Shown piece after piece: positions 18,217 through 26,608 of a stretch of 64,000 nucleotides of DNA. The position numbers and the translations under genes were made by a program. Within the stretch, counting starts at the first letter, position 1; each line of letters starts with the position of its first letter. The notes under the pieces are model-generated. The model saw only the letters and a program-made list of their open reading frames with translations, was not told where the DNA came from and ran no database searches. Origin of the DNA: a virus. The stretch covers positions 62,001 through 126,000 of IMG/VR virus record IMGVR_UViG_3300024260_000002; one strand, given 5' to 3'.

Positions 18217-19105
18217 TATCCCATTTAAAATCTGGTTTTGAACAACCTAGATTACTACACTTAATATCTAAATAAAAACTTGGTGTAAATTCAACTAATG
18301 GTACAATAGTTTCATCTGCTAATAATTTAGCTTGTAATTCCATTGGCATTTTTTGAATTGTAGGAATAACTTCTTTTACTTTATCACTTAGTTCAAAAAG
18401 CTCGCCTTCGTTTAGAATTTCTATTCTTTTAATATAAACAGAAAATAATTCGATTGCACTAAGTACATCACCCACTTCTTCAATGTCATCACGCATATCA
18501 GAATTTTCTTTACTTGTTATTATTTGAATTCTTTCTGTTTCAGTTGGCATACCATAAAATACAGTAAATCCTGGAACTATCTCAGAAGCTAATTCATAGC
18601 TTTCAAAACCTATTTCATTATCCCAAGTTTTACTAATTGTATCGGGATGCATTAATGATAATGGTTCAGGTGAATGTGTATCTGCTGTTCCACATGCTGG
18701 ACATTTAATCATCTTTTCTGGTAGCTTAGCAAACGTTGCATCAAGTAATGCAAATGTCATCATAGCTTTATCAGGTGGTGTTAAATGATCTTCAAAATCT
18801 TCAACAGAATCAAACTTTAATCCTTCAAAACGGGCATGTGCAAATATTACACGATTAAACGATTTTACAAATTCAGCACCTGATGCTTTCATTGTTCTAA
18901 GTCTAAGTTCTTCACTTCCATTAACTGGTTGAATAAAAACCTTTGTGCCTAAAATTGGTAAATCAATTTCTACTTCTCGCGTCCCTGCTAAGTTAGCTAG
19001 AGCGGATAATGCTCCTTCTAAGTTTGCAACTTTTTTTACTGTTTTTACTGGCTGTGCAACTTCAGCTGATGCTGTTTGTTGTGCCACTGGTATTTCATCT
19101 AACAT
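18164..19105 (-). CDS. T4 gp26/gp51-type baseplate assembly protein (probable)
   Basis: 313 residues, AAAAGGATACAAAA start. After a polar 25-residue leader come LPILGTKVFIQPVNGSEELR and a helical section with NRVIFAHARF and DKAMMTFALLDATFAKLPEK. A CxxC pair (C135, C138 in KCPACG) and a second Cys pair near the end (CSNLGC) suggest a zinc site. The order 'strand with IxPVxxxEE, helices, CPxCG' matches what I know of the T4 baseplate hub chaperone family. It would be a catalytic or chaperone factor and not a bulk virion component. The stop lies inside an overlapping +1 frame. Confidence 0.6.
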   Translation of the reverse strand: MLDEIPVAQQTASAEVAQPVKTVKKVANLEGALSALANLAGTREVEIDLPILGTKVFIQPVNGSEELRLRTMKASGAEFVKSFNRVIFAHARFEGLKFDSVEDFEDHLTPPDKAMMTFALLDATFAKLPEKMIKCPACGTADTHSPEPLSLMHPDTISKTWDNEIGFESYELASEIVPGFTVFYGMPTETERIQIITSKENSDMRDDIEEVGDVLSAIELFSVYIKRIEILNEGELFELSDKVKEVIPTIQKMPMELQAKLLADETIVPLVEFTPSFYLDIKCSNLGCSKPDFKWDNVNPEQDFFLKALSVYN

Positions 19106-19126
19106 TTTTGTATCCTTTTATATATC

Positions 19127-19135
19127 TATTTGTTA
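19127..19135 (-). promoter_or_regulatory. TAACAAATA motif upstream of the chaperone gene
   Basis: Minus-strand TAACAAATAGATATATAAAA, 21 bases before the ATG at 19105. Only a short leader with the AAAAGGA ribosome binding site would remain if transcription starts just after it. Confidence 0.55.
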
Positions 19136-19158
19136 CTAATCATTACAATCTACTATTA

Positions 19159-19236
19159 TTATTTCTATGTTAATATATTTTTATCTTTATAGATAATACT
19201 GTCTAAAATTTTCTATCTTTTGGGGTAATTTTTTTA
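19159..19236. repeat. Intergenic repeat, copy A
   Basis: Contains, on the plus strand, TTATTTCTATGTTAAT, then TTATCTTTATAGAT, then TTCTATCTTTTGGGGTAATT (19211-19230). The same three blocks in the same order occur near 38974-39040; the last block also occurs near 55422-55441. Located between the 3' end of a homing endonuclease and the chaperone gene. The ATTTCTAT at 19161-19168 is the ATAGAAAT motif on the coding strand. Confidence 0.75.
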
Positions 19237-19317
19237 GTTAACTATATCAAACACTAAGTGGCAAAATATCGCCATTATTATCTTTAAAGATCGTTTTTTA
19301 AAAAATCTCGAATTTTT

Positions 19318-20832
19318 TTAAGATAAATAATTTTTTATAAAACTCATGTTACCTGAGTCATATATAACTCGATATTTATTTTCTATCATATTTTGAATCT
19401 CTGTTTTTTCAGAATCAAAAGTATCCAAAAGGGCTTCTAATTTATGCTTTTGAAATTTTATTCTTGAATATAATTCATTATTTTTAAAATAAAAATAATT
19501 AGGATTTGATATTGTATTATGTTTAAAATTTAATGTTTTATACAAATTACCATTACTCCATCTCCTATTAGCATATGAAATTAATATGTCTGGTTTATAA
19601 TGTATCTCGAAGTATTTTAATAATTTACTTGCAGCTCCTGGTACCTGAAGATTTAATTTTGAACAAAATCTAATTAATTCAAAACTAATATTTTTATCAT
19701 ATCTACTTTTACCAAAAGTCATAACAGATACCAATTCATCTGTTGCGTTACTAAATAATCCTAATTGTATAGAACTTTGACATTTACCTTGTAAATGGTT
19801 TTCATCTAAAAAATTATTAGTTAAAGAATTATCAATCTCTTTAATATAACATTCTCTTGCTCCGATTTTAAATTCAACTTTTCCTAAAGCATTTCTTATT
19901 TGACTTTTCCAAATTTCTTTTTTCTTTTCCCATTCATTTTCAAATATATGAAACAATTGATAACCTTTTGATTCACAAGCTACTGTTTTTTTAATATGTC
20001 TGTTTTTATTATAATTTAAATTATTTTGTTTATCATTAACGTTATTTAAACCATAACTATGCCAATATAAACCGTTAAATTCAATTGCAACCTTATAATC
20101 AGGTATTAATATATCAAGCTCTAGAGGAGATATAAGAGTCCTATCACTTTGCTTAATATCTAATCCTAAAGATTCTACAAAATCCGCAACCTCTTTTTCA
20201 GGACTTGATATTAAACCATTAGTGTATACAATATTAAGATATTGCATTCTTTTGTTAATATTAGATTTAGAAATATTAAAATGCAAAACCATTTTATCGA
20301 TATCAAGTATATTATTTGTAATAAAATTTTTTATAATATATTGTTTATTGTAATCTTTTATATTTGTAAAATGTTTATATGTACTTGAGACAGCCCCATA
20401 TTTTAATATACATGTTTCTTTTACTTTTTTTTGAACTACTGGAACTTGCATATGATTATCAACCCCATATTTCTTTCGACATGTATTTTTAGTTTTCTTA
20501 TTTTTAGTTATCTTTTTTTCTTCTGTCCAACTTTTTGATATTTGTTTTCTTAAAACTGAATCTTTATTTCTGCATGTGATTGAACAATATTGTCTAAATA
20601 AATTCTTTTCATTATCAAATTTTGTATGATTTTTACAATCAATAGAACGACATTCTATATGTGATTTATTCATAACATATAAGTAAATTCTAGCTTTATC
20701 TGAATATACATCATATGTTGTTTCTAATATTAGATCCCATATAGGAAGATCTAATATTTTTTTATTATTAGAACGTAATTTTAATGGGTCTTTCGATTTT
20801 ATATATGGTGCTATTGTTGTTATATCATTCAA
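19318..20832 (-). CDS. Homing endonuclease, Vsr/EDxHD-like (copy 1)
   Basis: 504 residues from a TTG start at 20832 with AAAAGG eight bases upstream; the nearby ATG is out of frame. N-terminal half: a CRSIDC/CSITC zinc-like cluster and KYG-containing repeats (TCRKKYGVDNHMQVPVVQKK; TCILKYGAVSST), likely DNA-binding. Middle: EKEVADFVESLGLDIKQSDR, then LELDILIPDYKVAIEFNGLY and WHSYG, which fits a Vsr-like nuclease core (E..D..H). C-terminal third: GARECYIKEI and SYANRRWSNG. It is closely related to the neighbour at 20967-22604. It likely spreads by cutting alleles that lack the insertion between capsid and tail genes. Confidence 0.82.
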   Translation of the reverse strand: MNDITTIAPYIKSKDPLKLRSNNKKILDLPIWDLILETTYDVYSDKARIYLYVMNKSHIECRSIDCKNHTKFDNEKNLFRQYCSITCRNKDSVLRKQISKSWTEEKKITKNKKTKNTCRKKYGVDNHMQVPVVQKKVKETCILKYGAVSSTYKHFTNIKDYNKQYIIKNFITNNILDIDKMVLHFNISKSNINKRMQYLNIVYTNGLISSPEKEVADFVESLGLDIKQSDRTLISPLELDILIPDYKVAIEFNGLYWHSYGLNNVNDKQNNLNYNKNRHIKKTVACESKGYQLFHIFENEWEKKKEIWKSQIRNALGKVEFKIGARECYIKEIDNSLTNNFLDENHLQGKCQSSIQLGLFSNATDELVSVMTFGKSRYDKNISFELIRFCSKLNLQVPGAASKLLKYFEIHYKPDILISYANRRWSNGNLYKTLNFKHNTISNPNYFYFKNNELYSRIKFQKHKLEALLDTFDSEKTEIQNMIENKYRVIYDSGNMSFIKNYLS

Positions 20833-20868
20833 TTTTTTTCCTTTTCTAACGATTCCTATACAGTTTTA

Positions 20869-20876
20869 ATTTCTAT
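20869..20876 (-). promoter_or_regulatory. ATAGAAAT motif upstream of homing endonuclease copy 1
   Basis: Minus-strand TAACATAGAAATTAAAAC, about 37 bases before the TTG start and immediately after a 36-base palindrome. Candidate promoter element shared with copy 2 and the chaperone gene. Confidence 0.45.
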
Positions 20877-20878
20877 GT

Positions 20879-20914
20879 TATTAACAAACAATCCATATGG
20901 ATTGTTTGTTAATA
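20879..20914 (-). terminator. 36-base perfect palindrome between the two homing endonucleases
   Basis: The sequence is fully self-complementary around CCATATGG (arms starting TTAACAAACAATCC). In transcription order it follows copy 2 and directly precedes the ATAGAAAT motif of copy 1. It can work as a hairpin on either strand. No U-tract follows, so an operator or processing site is an alternative. Confidence 0.55.
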
Positions 20915-20966
20915 TATTATACACTAAGGGGTAAATTTTGAGCATTATTGTCTTTATCAAATATTT

Positions 20967-22604
20967 TTAATAACTTTTGATAAAACTTAAATTTCCAGCG
21001 TCATATATAGATCTATACCCGTCTTCGATCATATTCTGCATTTCTGTTTTTAATGGATCAAAAACTTCCAATTGTTTTTCTAATTTATGTTTCTGGAATT
21101 TTACACGTGAATATAATATATCATTATTTTTAAAATAAAAATAATTGGGGTTAGATATTGTATTAACTTTAAAATTTAAAGTCTTATATAAATGACCAGT
21201 ACTCCACCGTCTATTTGCATAACTAATTAAACCATTAGGTTTATAATTTATTTCAAAATGTTTTAATAATTTACTTGCAGCTCCTGGTACTTGTAGATTT
21301 AATTTTGAACAAAATCTAATTAATTCGAAATCAATATTCTTATTGAATCTACTTTTCCCAAAAGTCATAACAGAAACCAATTCATCCGTTACTTTACTAA
21401 ACAATCCTAATCTAATAGAGCTTTGACATTTACCTTGTAAATGATTAATATCCAAAAAATTATTAGTTAAAGAATTATCAATCTCTTTGATGTAACATTC
21501 TCTTGCACCTAAACGATATTTACATTTTCCTAAAGCATTTCTTATTTGACTTTTCCAAATATTTTTCTTATTATCCCATTCATTTTCAAATATATGAAAC
21601 AATTGAAAATTTTTATTTTCACATGCTTCTGTTTTTTTAACATGTCTATTTTTATTATATTTAAGATCTCCTTGATTATAATTAGTGTTATTTAAACCAT
21701 AACTATGCCAATATAAACCGTTAAACTCAATAGCAATATTATGATCAGGTATTATTATATCAAGCTCTAGAGGAGATATAAGAGTCCTATCACTCTGTTT
21801 AATATCAACATCTAAACTTTTAATAAAATCAGCAACTTCTTGTTCTGCTCTTGATATACCATTTTTAGATTTAAAATCTATGTTATTTAATTTCAAAAAA
21901 TTATATGCTGTTATTTTATTAATATTAAAATATTCACAAAACTTTAGAAGATTAATAGTCTCATCTGGTAAAATAAAATGTTTTTTTATATATGCTTTAT
22001 TGTAATTGTTATAATTTGTAATATTTAACTGTTGATGATGTCGGTCTTTATAAACATGTGGAACTTTATTATTTCTATGTAAATTTTTTATTTGATTTTG
22101 ATTAGTTACTCCATACTTATTAAATATTGTTTTTTGTAGCTTCTGTTGTCGTATACTGTGTTTATCATCGTGAACACAATCACAAAAAGTATTAAAAAAA
22201 TTAGTGCTCTTATTAAAGGTTTTCGTATTAAAACAATTTGAAGATTCACAAATTAATTCTTGTTCTGATAAATCATAAACTAAGATAAACATTCGAACAA
22301 GTATACTTCCTTTAAAAAATTTCGTATCTTCTAATATTTTGTCATAAATGATATCATCTTGTAATTTTTTTAGATTTATAAGTTGTCCATCTTTTCGTAT
22401 ATATTCAGTTAAATTATATTTTTCAATTAAAACTAAATTTCTTTTAATCTTTAGTTTTCTTAATTCAATTTTAATAGAAATTAATTCTTCTTTATTTTTT
22501 TCAATCTCTATTAAAATTGAAGAATTTTTCTGTTTTTTGTCTTGCAATTTCAATAATTGAATTTTTCTTTTAATCTCTATATATTTTTTATATAATAATA
22601 ACAT
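20967..22604 (-). CDS. Homing endonuclease, Vsr/EDxHD-like (copy 2)
   Basis: 545 residues. The N-terminal 130 residues are coiled-coil-like and Lys-rich (MLLLYKKYIEIKRKIQLLKL), unlike copy 1. Then come a CESSNC cluster and a KYGVTNQNQ repeat. From AEQEVADFIKSLDVDIKQSD to the end it parallels copy 1 almost residue for residue: LELDIIIPDHNIAIEFNGLY, WHSYG, GARECYIKEI, SYANRRWSTG. The shared part is also nearly identical in DNA over long stretches, so the two genes are recent duplicates or recombining copies. Located immediately after the major capsid gene. Confidence 0.82.
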   Translation of the reverse strand: MLLLYKKYIEIKRKIQLLKLQDKKQKNSSILIEIEKNKEELISIKIELRKLKIKRNLVLIEKYNLTEYIRKDGQLINLKKLQDDIIYDKILEDTKFFKGSILVRMFILVYDLSEQELICESSNCFNTKTFNKSTNFFNTFCDCVHDDKHSIRQQKLQKTIFNKYGVTNQNQIKNLHRNNKVPHVYKDRHHQQLNITNYNNYNKAYIKKHFILPDETINLLKFCEYFNINKITAYNFLKLNNIDFKSKNGISRAEQEVADFIKSLDVDIKQSDRTLISPLELDIIIPDHNIAIEFNGLYWHSYGLNNTNYNQGDLKYNKNRHVKKTEACENKNFQLFHIFENEWDNKKNIWKSQIRNALGKCKYRLGARECYIKEIDNSLTNNFLDINHLQGKCQSSIRLGLFSKVTDELVSVMTFGKSRFNKNIDFELIRFCSKLNLQVPGAASKLLKHFEINYKPNGLISYANRRWSTGHLYKTLNFKVNTISNPNYFYFKNNDILYSRVKFQKHKLEKQLEVFDPLKTEMQNMIEDGYRSIYDAGNLSFIKSY

Positions 22605-22641
22605 ACTTTTTTCCTTTTTGAATAACGTATAGTGGCTTATA

Positions 22642-22649
22642 ATTTCTAT
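22642..22649 (-). promoter_or_regulatory. ATAGAAAT motif upstream of homing endonuclease copy 2
   Basis: Minus-strand TTAACATAGAAATTATAAG, about 38 bases before the ATG at 22604, directly after the hairpin pair that ends the capsid gene. Confidence 0.45.
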
Positions 22650-22650
22650 G

Positions 22651-22717
22651 TTAATAATATATTATCAATTAAGATAATATATTATTAATTATAGTATTAG
22701 AATTCTAATACTATAAT
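22651..22717 (-). terminator. Two tandem hairpins after the major capsid gene
   Basis: A 30-base perfect palindrome (22688-22717, centre AGAATTCT) lies five bases after the capsid stop codon and is followed by a 16-bp stem (22651-22666 with 22673-22688). Both are AT-rich. Double hairpins would insulate the strongly expressed capsid gene from the endonuclease gene. Confidence 0.6.
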
Positions 22718-22721
22718 GTTA

Positions 22722-24341
22722 TTATACTAGGCCTAAAGCTGTAGCATAACCTTTAAGACGAATTGTACCAAGTGCTTCATTTCTTACTATACCAATCCAG
22801 TTACGAGATTTGATGAAAGAACGTTTAACACTATCAGTAGTTTCTGTGATTACATAAAGAGGTTTATGGCTTATTTCAACAATTGAACTCTGAGCTAAAC
22901 TTTCAGATTTCGGGATTAAGTGAATTAAATCATTTCCAACAGCATGTGAAGTAATAACTTCTAGCTTAGAGAAAGAGCCTGTTTCACCAGAGAAACCTGT
23001 TTCACCTTCAAAACCTTCGAATTTTACAGCGAATGATTGCATTGACTTAAGAACAGCAGCAGAATCAATACCAGTAACTAAATACTTGATTTCAAAACGA
23101 GTAGCTTTCTTAATTGTCTCTTGAAGAGCGATAAGAACAGGAATGATATTTTTGAAGATATCTTGAACTGAAGCTGGTTTAGTATCAGTAGCACCTGAGA
23201 TAGTTGATAAATCAATTTCTCTATAGTGACCGTATTCCATAGCAGCAGGAATGTTAGACTCAAGTAAATCAGCGATTTCGAAATCTCTGTTTAGTTTGAT
23301 TTGGTCTTTTACATAAGACTTAAGTTGTGCAATGATATCTAAATTGTAAAGAGATTTCCAATCTTGGATAACTTCTTCAATGTTTTCGATTTCAAAAGAA
23401 TCTTCAATATCACAGTTGATATCAAGTACATCTTGTTTTGGACGAGCTTTAGTTACAGCAAGACCGTTACCAACACCCATAATTCTAAGTTTAGCATCAA
23501 TAGTAACAGAAGCTACTGCAGCACCACCCATAGAGATAGCAGACCATGTAATGTCACCAGACTCAAAATTAATTTGACCTTGGATTTTAAATGTAGCTAC
23601 TTCAGAACCTGGAGTTGTTACATAAGCATTTGTAGCAGCATCAAAAGCTAATAGTGGGTCAGCAGTTGGATAAAGTTTAATACCTTCAGCTGCAAAGTTA
23701 CCACGAGCATCGGCAACCGCAATCATATCGATAGGATAATCAAGTGCACCATCAGTAGCACCAACATCAGCATTAATAACAACGTTAGTAATTTTGAAGT
23801 TACGCTTATTAAGACGGAACTGAGAATAGTTAGTTGTAGATGTACCTTCGAATAGTTTTCCAAATGCATTACCAGATTGACCAACAGTAATCATTTCATG
23901 ACCTGTACGAACAGATTTAGTAGCAGTTGGGAATTCTAATTCAGTTACATTACCTTTATGGTCAATAACTTTAGAGATCCATTTAAGACGTGGAATTGTC
24001 ATTGTAGGAACTGCAGATGGGTAAACACTTACAACTTTTGATAATAGAGGATCAGAATAGATATCTACTAGCATTGGGAAAGATGTTACAGCATAAGTAA
24101 TAGCATCAGGGCTACCAAGTAAAGAAGCAGACTCTTCTAAAAGTACTTCACGTTGACGATCAAACATACCTTTAATTCTACGAGACTCAGACTCTTCAAG
24201 TCCTTCAAGTAGTTTATTTGCATATGAATCATAAGTAACTTGATCAGTTACAATTGACATAGCTGATGTAGCTTCTTCGAATAACTCAGAGTTTTCTGTG
24301 ATATAACAGTTAAAGTTTTCTAAAATTAGATTTTCGTTCAT
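22722..24341 (-). CDS. Major capsid protein (gp23-like), made as a precursor
   Basis: 539 residues, AAGGAATTAAA start. The first 70 residues are Glu-rich and helical and end in REVLLEE|SASLLGSPDA: a likely prohead protease site after Glu70, close to where T4 gp23 is cut. A second candidate is LFEEA near residue 20. The mature part begins with TYAVTSFPMLVDIYSDPLLS, followed by TMTIPRLKWISKVI and an insertion-rich beta region, and fits an HK97-fold capsid protein of the T4 group. It directly follows the prohead protease gene, as expected (T4 order 21-22-23), but no separate scaffold gene lies between them. Confidence 0.87.
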   Translation of the reverse strand: MNENLILENFNCYITENSELFEEATSAMSIVTDQVTYDSYANKLLEGLEESESRRIKGMFDRQREVLLEESASLLGSPDAITYAVTSFPMLVDIYSDPLLSKVVSVYPSAVPTMTIPRLKWISKVIDHKGNVTELEFPTATKSVRTGHEMITVGQSGNAFGKLFEGTSTTNYSQFRLNKRNFKITNVVINADVGATDGALDYPIDMIAVADARGNFAAEGIKLYPTADPLLAFDAATNAYVTTPGSEVATFKIQGQINFESGDITWSAISMGGAAVASVTIDAKLRIMGVGNGLAVTKARPKQDVLDINCDIEDSFEIENIEEVIQDWKSLYNLDIIAQLKSYVKDQIKLNRDFEIADLLESNIPAAMEYGHYREIDLSTISGATDTKPASVQDIFKNIIPVLIALQETIKKATRFEIKYLVTGIDSAAVLKSMQSFAVKFEGFEGETGFSGETGSFSKLEVITSHAVGNDLIHLIPKSESLAQSSIVEISHKPLYVITETTDSVKRSFIKSRNWIGIVRNEALGTIRLKGYATALGLV

Positions 24342-24369
24342 TTTAATTCCTTAGGGTTTTTATATTAAT

Positions 24370-24378
24370 TATTTGTTA
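24370..24378 (-). promoter_or_regulatory. TAACAAATA motif upstream of the major capsid gene
   Basis: Minus-strand TATAACAAATAATTAATATA, 28 bases before the capsid ATG and directly after a hairpin (24379-24400). The best-placed copy of the motif for a strong late promoter. Confidence 0.6.
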
Positions 24379-24400
24379 TATAGCTTTAAAAAAAGCTATA
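24379..24400 (-). terminator. Hairpin between protease and capsid genes
   Basis: TATAGCTTT/AAAGCTATA, 9-bp stem with a four-base A-rich loop, 19 bases after the protease stop. The loop and right arm read TTTTTTT on the minus strand. It abuts the capsid promoter motif. Confidence 0.45.
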
Positions 24401-24418
24401 ATTTTTTCTCTAAAATTT

Positions 24419-25213
24419 TTATATTTTAAATGAGAAACTTTTTATTGTATTTTTAGTTAATGATAAATCAATTAAATAATTAATTGATTCTTCAATAGTA
24501 CCTTCTATACAACTACCATCGATAGAACAAGCACATACTTGTTCACCATCTAAATCAAATTGAGCATATCCGTTTCCAGATGACTCCATAATGATTTCCG
24601 TAATATCTTTCTTATGGTCCGAAAGTTCTTTTACAAGAGCTAACGGATCAGTGCTTTCATTTATGAACTCATAGATAACAGCTGATGAATGACTTGGATT
24701 AGAAACAACATCAAACGTTAATGCTTTTAATCCAACAGGGTTAACCATTGTAACTCCAGTAGGAGATTTAGTGCTAGCACCAAATGCTCTTAATGAGAAT
24801 CCTATAGTTACCTTGTCTTTTAGAAGACGATAGAAATCCATACCTGCACTGTTTGTGAGAGTTTCACATTCAGCAGTAATAAATTTACCATCATAATCTA
24901 ATTTCGTATAAAGTACACAAGAGTCTTTAAGACTAATGGTACTTGAACGTTTCATTTTTGCAGCTGTATCGCCTTGAGGACTTGGATGATCCATTTCACC
25001 TAGTAACTTACGCTCTGACGCTTTTGGTGCTAATTGATTAACAATAACTTGCAATACTTCATCAGTATATGCTCGACCGTTATTGTTAGTAACACCTTCT
25101 TCTTGTAATTTAGCTTTGAACTTTATTTTTTGTTCTCCGCCAAATGTACTTTCTTCAAGAAGTTCTACATCCATAGAAACATAAGCTGATTCATGAATAA
25201 TATTAAAATCCAT
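24419..25213 (-). CDS. Prohead maturation protease (gp21-like)
   Basis: 264 residues, AAAGGAGAAATAT start. Motifs fit the T4 gp21/S78-type serine proteases: NNNGRAYTDEVL near residue 43, GEMDHP with candidate catalytic His76, VTIGFSLRAFG with candidate Ser140, and LTFDVVSNPSH with candidate Asp168. The N-terminus has its own LLEES string (residues 18-22), which could be an auto-processing site. The enzyme would cut scaffold, capsid precursor and other core proteins inside the prohead. It lies directly upstream of the capsid gene in transcription. Confidence 0.87.
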   Translation of the reverse strand: MDFNIIHESAYVSMDVELLEESTFGGEQKIKFKAKLQEEGVTNNNGRAYTDEVLQVIVNQLAPKASERKLLGEMDHPSPQGDTAAKMKRSSTISLKDSCVLYTKLDYDGKFITAECETLTNSAGMDFYRLLKDKVTIGFSLRAFGASTKSPTGVTMVNPVGLKALTFDVVSNPSHSSAVIYEFINESTDPLALVKELSDHKKDITEIIMESSGNGYAQFDLDGEQVCACSIDGSCIEGTIEESINYLIDLSLTKNTIKSFSFKI

Positions 25214-25289
25214 ATATTTCTCCTTTGGTTAGATCTGCAGATTTAACTTTGAACAGAATGCAGGGATAATGTCTACATTCTGCTGTATT

Positions 25290-25298
25290 TATTTGTTA
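25290..25298 (-). promoter_or_regulatory. TAACAAATA motif upstream of the prohead protease
   Basis: Minus-strand GGTAACAAATAAATACAGCAG, 76 bases before the protease ATG. A CAGAATG/CATTCTG stem-forming pair lies in the leader between motif and gene. Confidence 0.5.
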
Positions 25299-25339
25299 CC
25301 TAACAATATTATTCTAGTTCAAATAATTTAGAAAACTAT

Positions 25340-26608
25340 TTAATCTGTTGAGTTCAGTGGATCGAGTTCTCCACCTAAATATATACCACTAAACGATGGT
25401 GTGTATGGAATTAGGGTGTAAAATTGATTTAAATGGTTTCTTCCTTCTGCTCTAAGAGCATATTTACATTGAACTGTACTACCTCTTTCCATGTAAAATG
25501 CGAATCCATCATTCCATGTAACTGTACTAGTGTCAAAGTCAAAATCAACAACAATGTCACTTTGATCAACATAAAAAGCATTTGAATCAGAAGTATAGTT
25601 GTAATAAATGAATGCTCTAATTTTTGAACTCCATGAAACAAAATATGAGTTATTTGTGACTAAATATCCAACAGTACAACCAACAAAATAAGCGCTACAG
25701 TGATCAATAGTTGAATGAGTCTTTGGTATATAGTTTTCATATTCACCAATTGTACATGTGTAAAAATTTACTGCCATGTGATCGTTAGCAAATCCTGTGT
25801 GATAAAATGACAGTAACATGTTATCACAATTCCAAAACTCAGCATCTCCATGCATTGCATTAAATTGTATATCCATAACAAGATTATTAACCCCTTCAGC
25901 ATGGATTGGACAAAAATTTGTCGAATATCCACAGAAGTCAAAAACACCACTAAAAGAACAAGTTAAATGCATTGATTGTGGAGGAATAGAATTTTTCATA
26001 AATATTAATGGAATAGCATCATCATTTAATGTATATGTATGTTTACCTATATTAAATGCATTATCTAGTACTTGCATGAAAGTTGTAGGAACAACAAATA
26101 CATCCGCATTATATGCAGTACTCGCTAATTCTGGAGTTTGCATAGTTATAATAACATGTCCAAGATTCATATTAATGATTTGTACTTGTTCAGTTATAAC
26201 ATATCCATTTAAAATAGTTACAGTGATTGTAAATGTCGCAGCATCAGTTACAGAGTTACAGTAATCAATACAAGATTGAAGATCTGTATAATCTCCTCCA
26301 ACGCCAACAGTCACATCTATATTCTCTGTTAAAACAACAGCTGCCGGAGCAGGAATATCTGCAATTGCTTCTGTAACGAATGCTATAAGGTCTGTTGCAC
26401 CTGCTTCAAAATATTCTGAAACGAATGCTGTACTTGCTGCTGCTAAAGAATCATCATCAAGAGAAGGAGTAGGCACTAATGGACTACTAGTAAATGTTTT
26501 TATCCCAGAGATTGATTGATCATCCACATTAGTAACACTTTGATTAAAATTATCATCTAGCTCAGCATGAGTTAAGCTTGTCCCTTTTGCTATTCTAGTA
26601 GTTACCAT
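25340..26608 (-). CDS. Tail fibre or spike protein
   Basis: 422 residues. The N-terminus, MVTTRIAKGTSLTHAELDDN followed by DQSISGIKTFTSSPLVP, is a common opening of phage tail fibre and spike proteins. From about residue 100 (VGVGGDYTDLQSCIDYCNSV) the pattern resembles right-handed beta-helix spikes, with an aromatic and Cys-rich body. No catalytic polysaccharide lyase motif is evident. The ATG overlaps the end of the upstream gene by 14 bases. Likely a receptor-facing component. Confidence 0.75.
   Translation of the reverse strand: MVTTRIAKGTSLTHAELDDNFNQSVTNVDDQSISGIKTFTSSPLVPTPSLDDDSLAAASTAFVSEYFEAGATDLIAFVTEAIADIPAPAAVVLTENIDVTVGVGGDYTDLQSCIDYCNSVTDAATFTITVTILNGYVITEQVQIINMNLGHVIITMQTPELASTAYNADVFVVPTTFMQVLDNAFNIGKHTYTLNDDAIPLIFMKNSIPPQSMHLTCSFSGVFDFCGYSTNFCPIHAEGVNNLVMDIQFNAMHGDAEFWNCDNMLLSFYHTGFANDHMAVNFYTCTIGEYENYIPKTHSTIDHCSAYFVGCTVGYLVTNNSYFVSWSSKIRAFIYYNYTSDSNAFYVDQSDIVVDFDFDTSTVTWNDGFAFYMERGSTVQCKYALRAEGRNHLNQFYTLIPYTPSFSGIYLGGELDPLNSTD

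Noticed and set aside
25818-26264. 148-codon plus-strand frame
   Set aside because: Antisense to the tail fibre gene; length is explained by codon bias on the coding strand.
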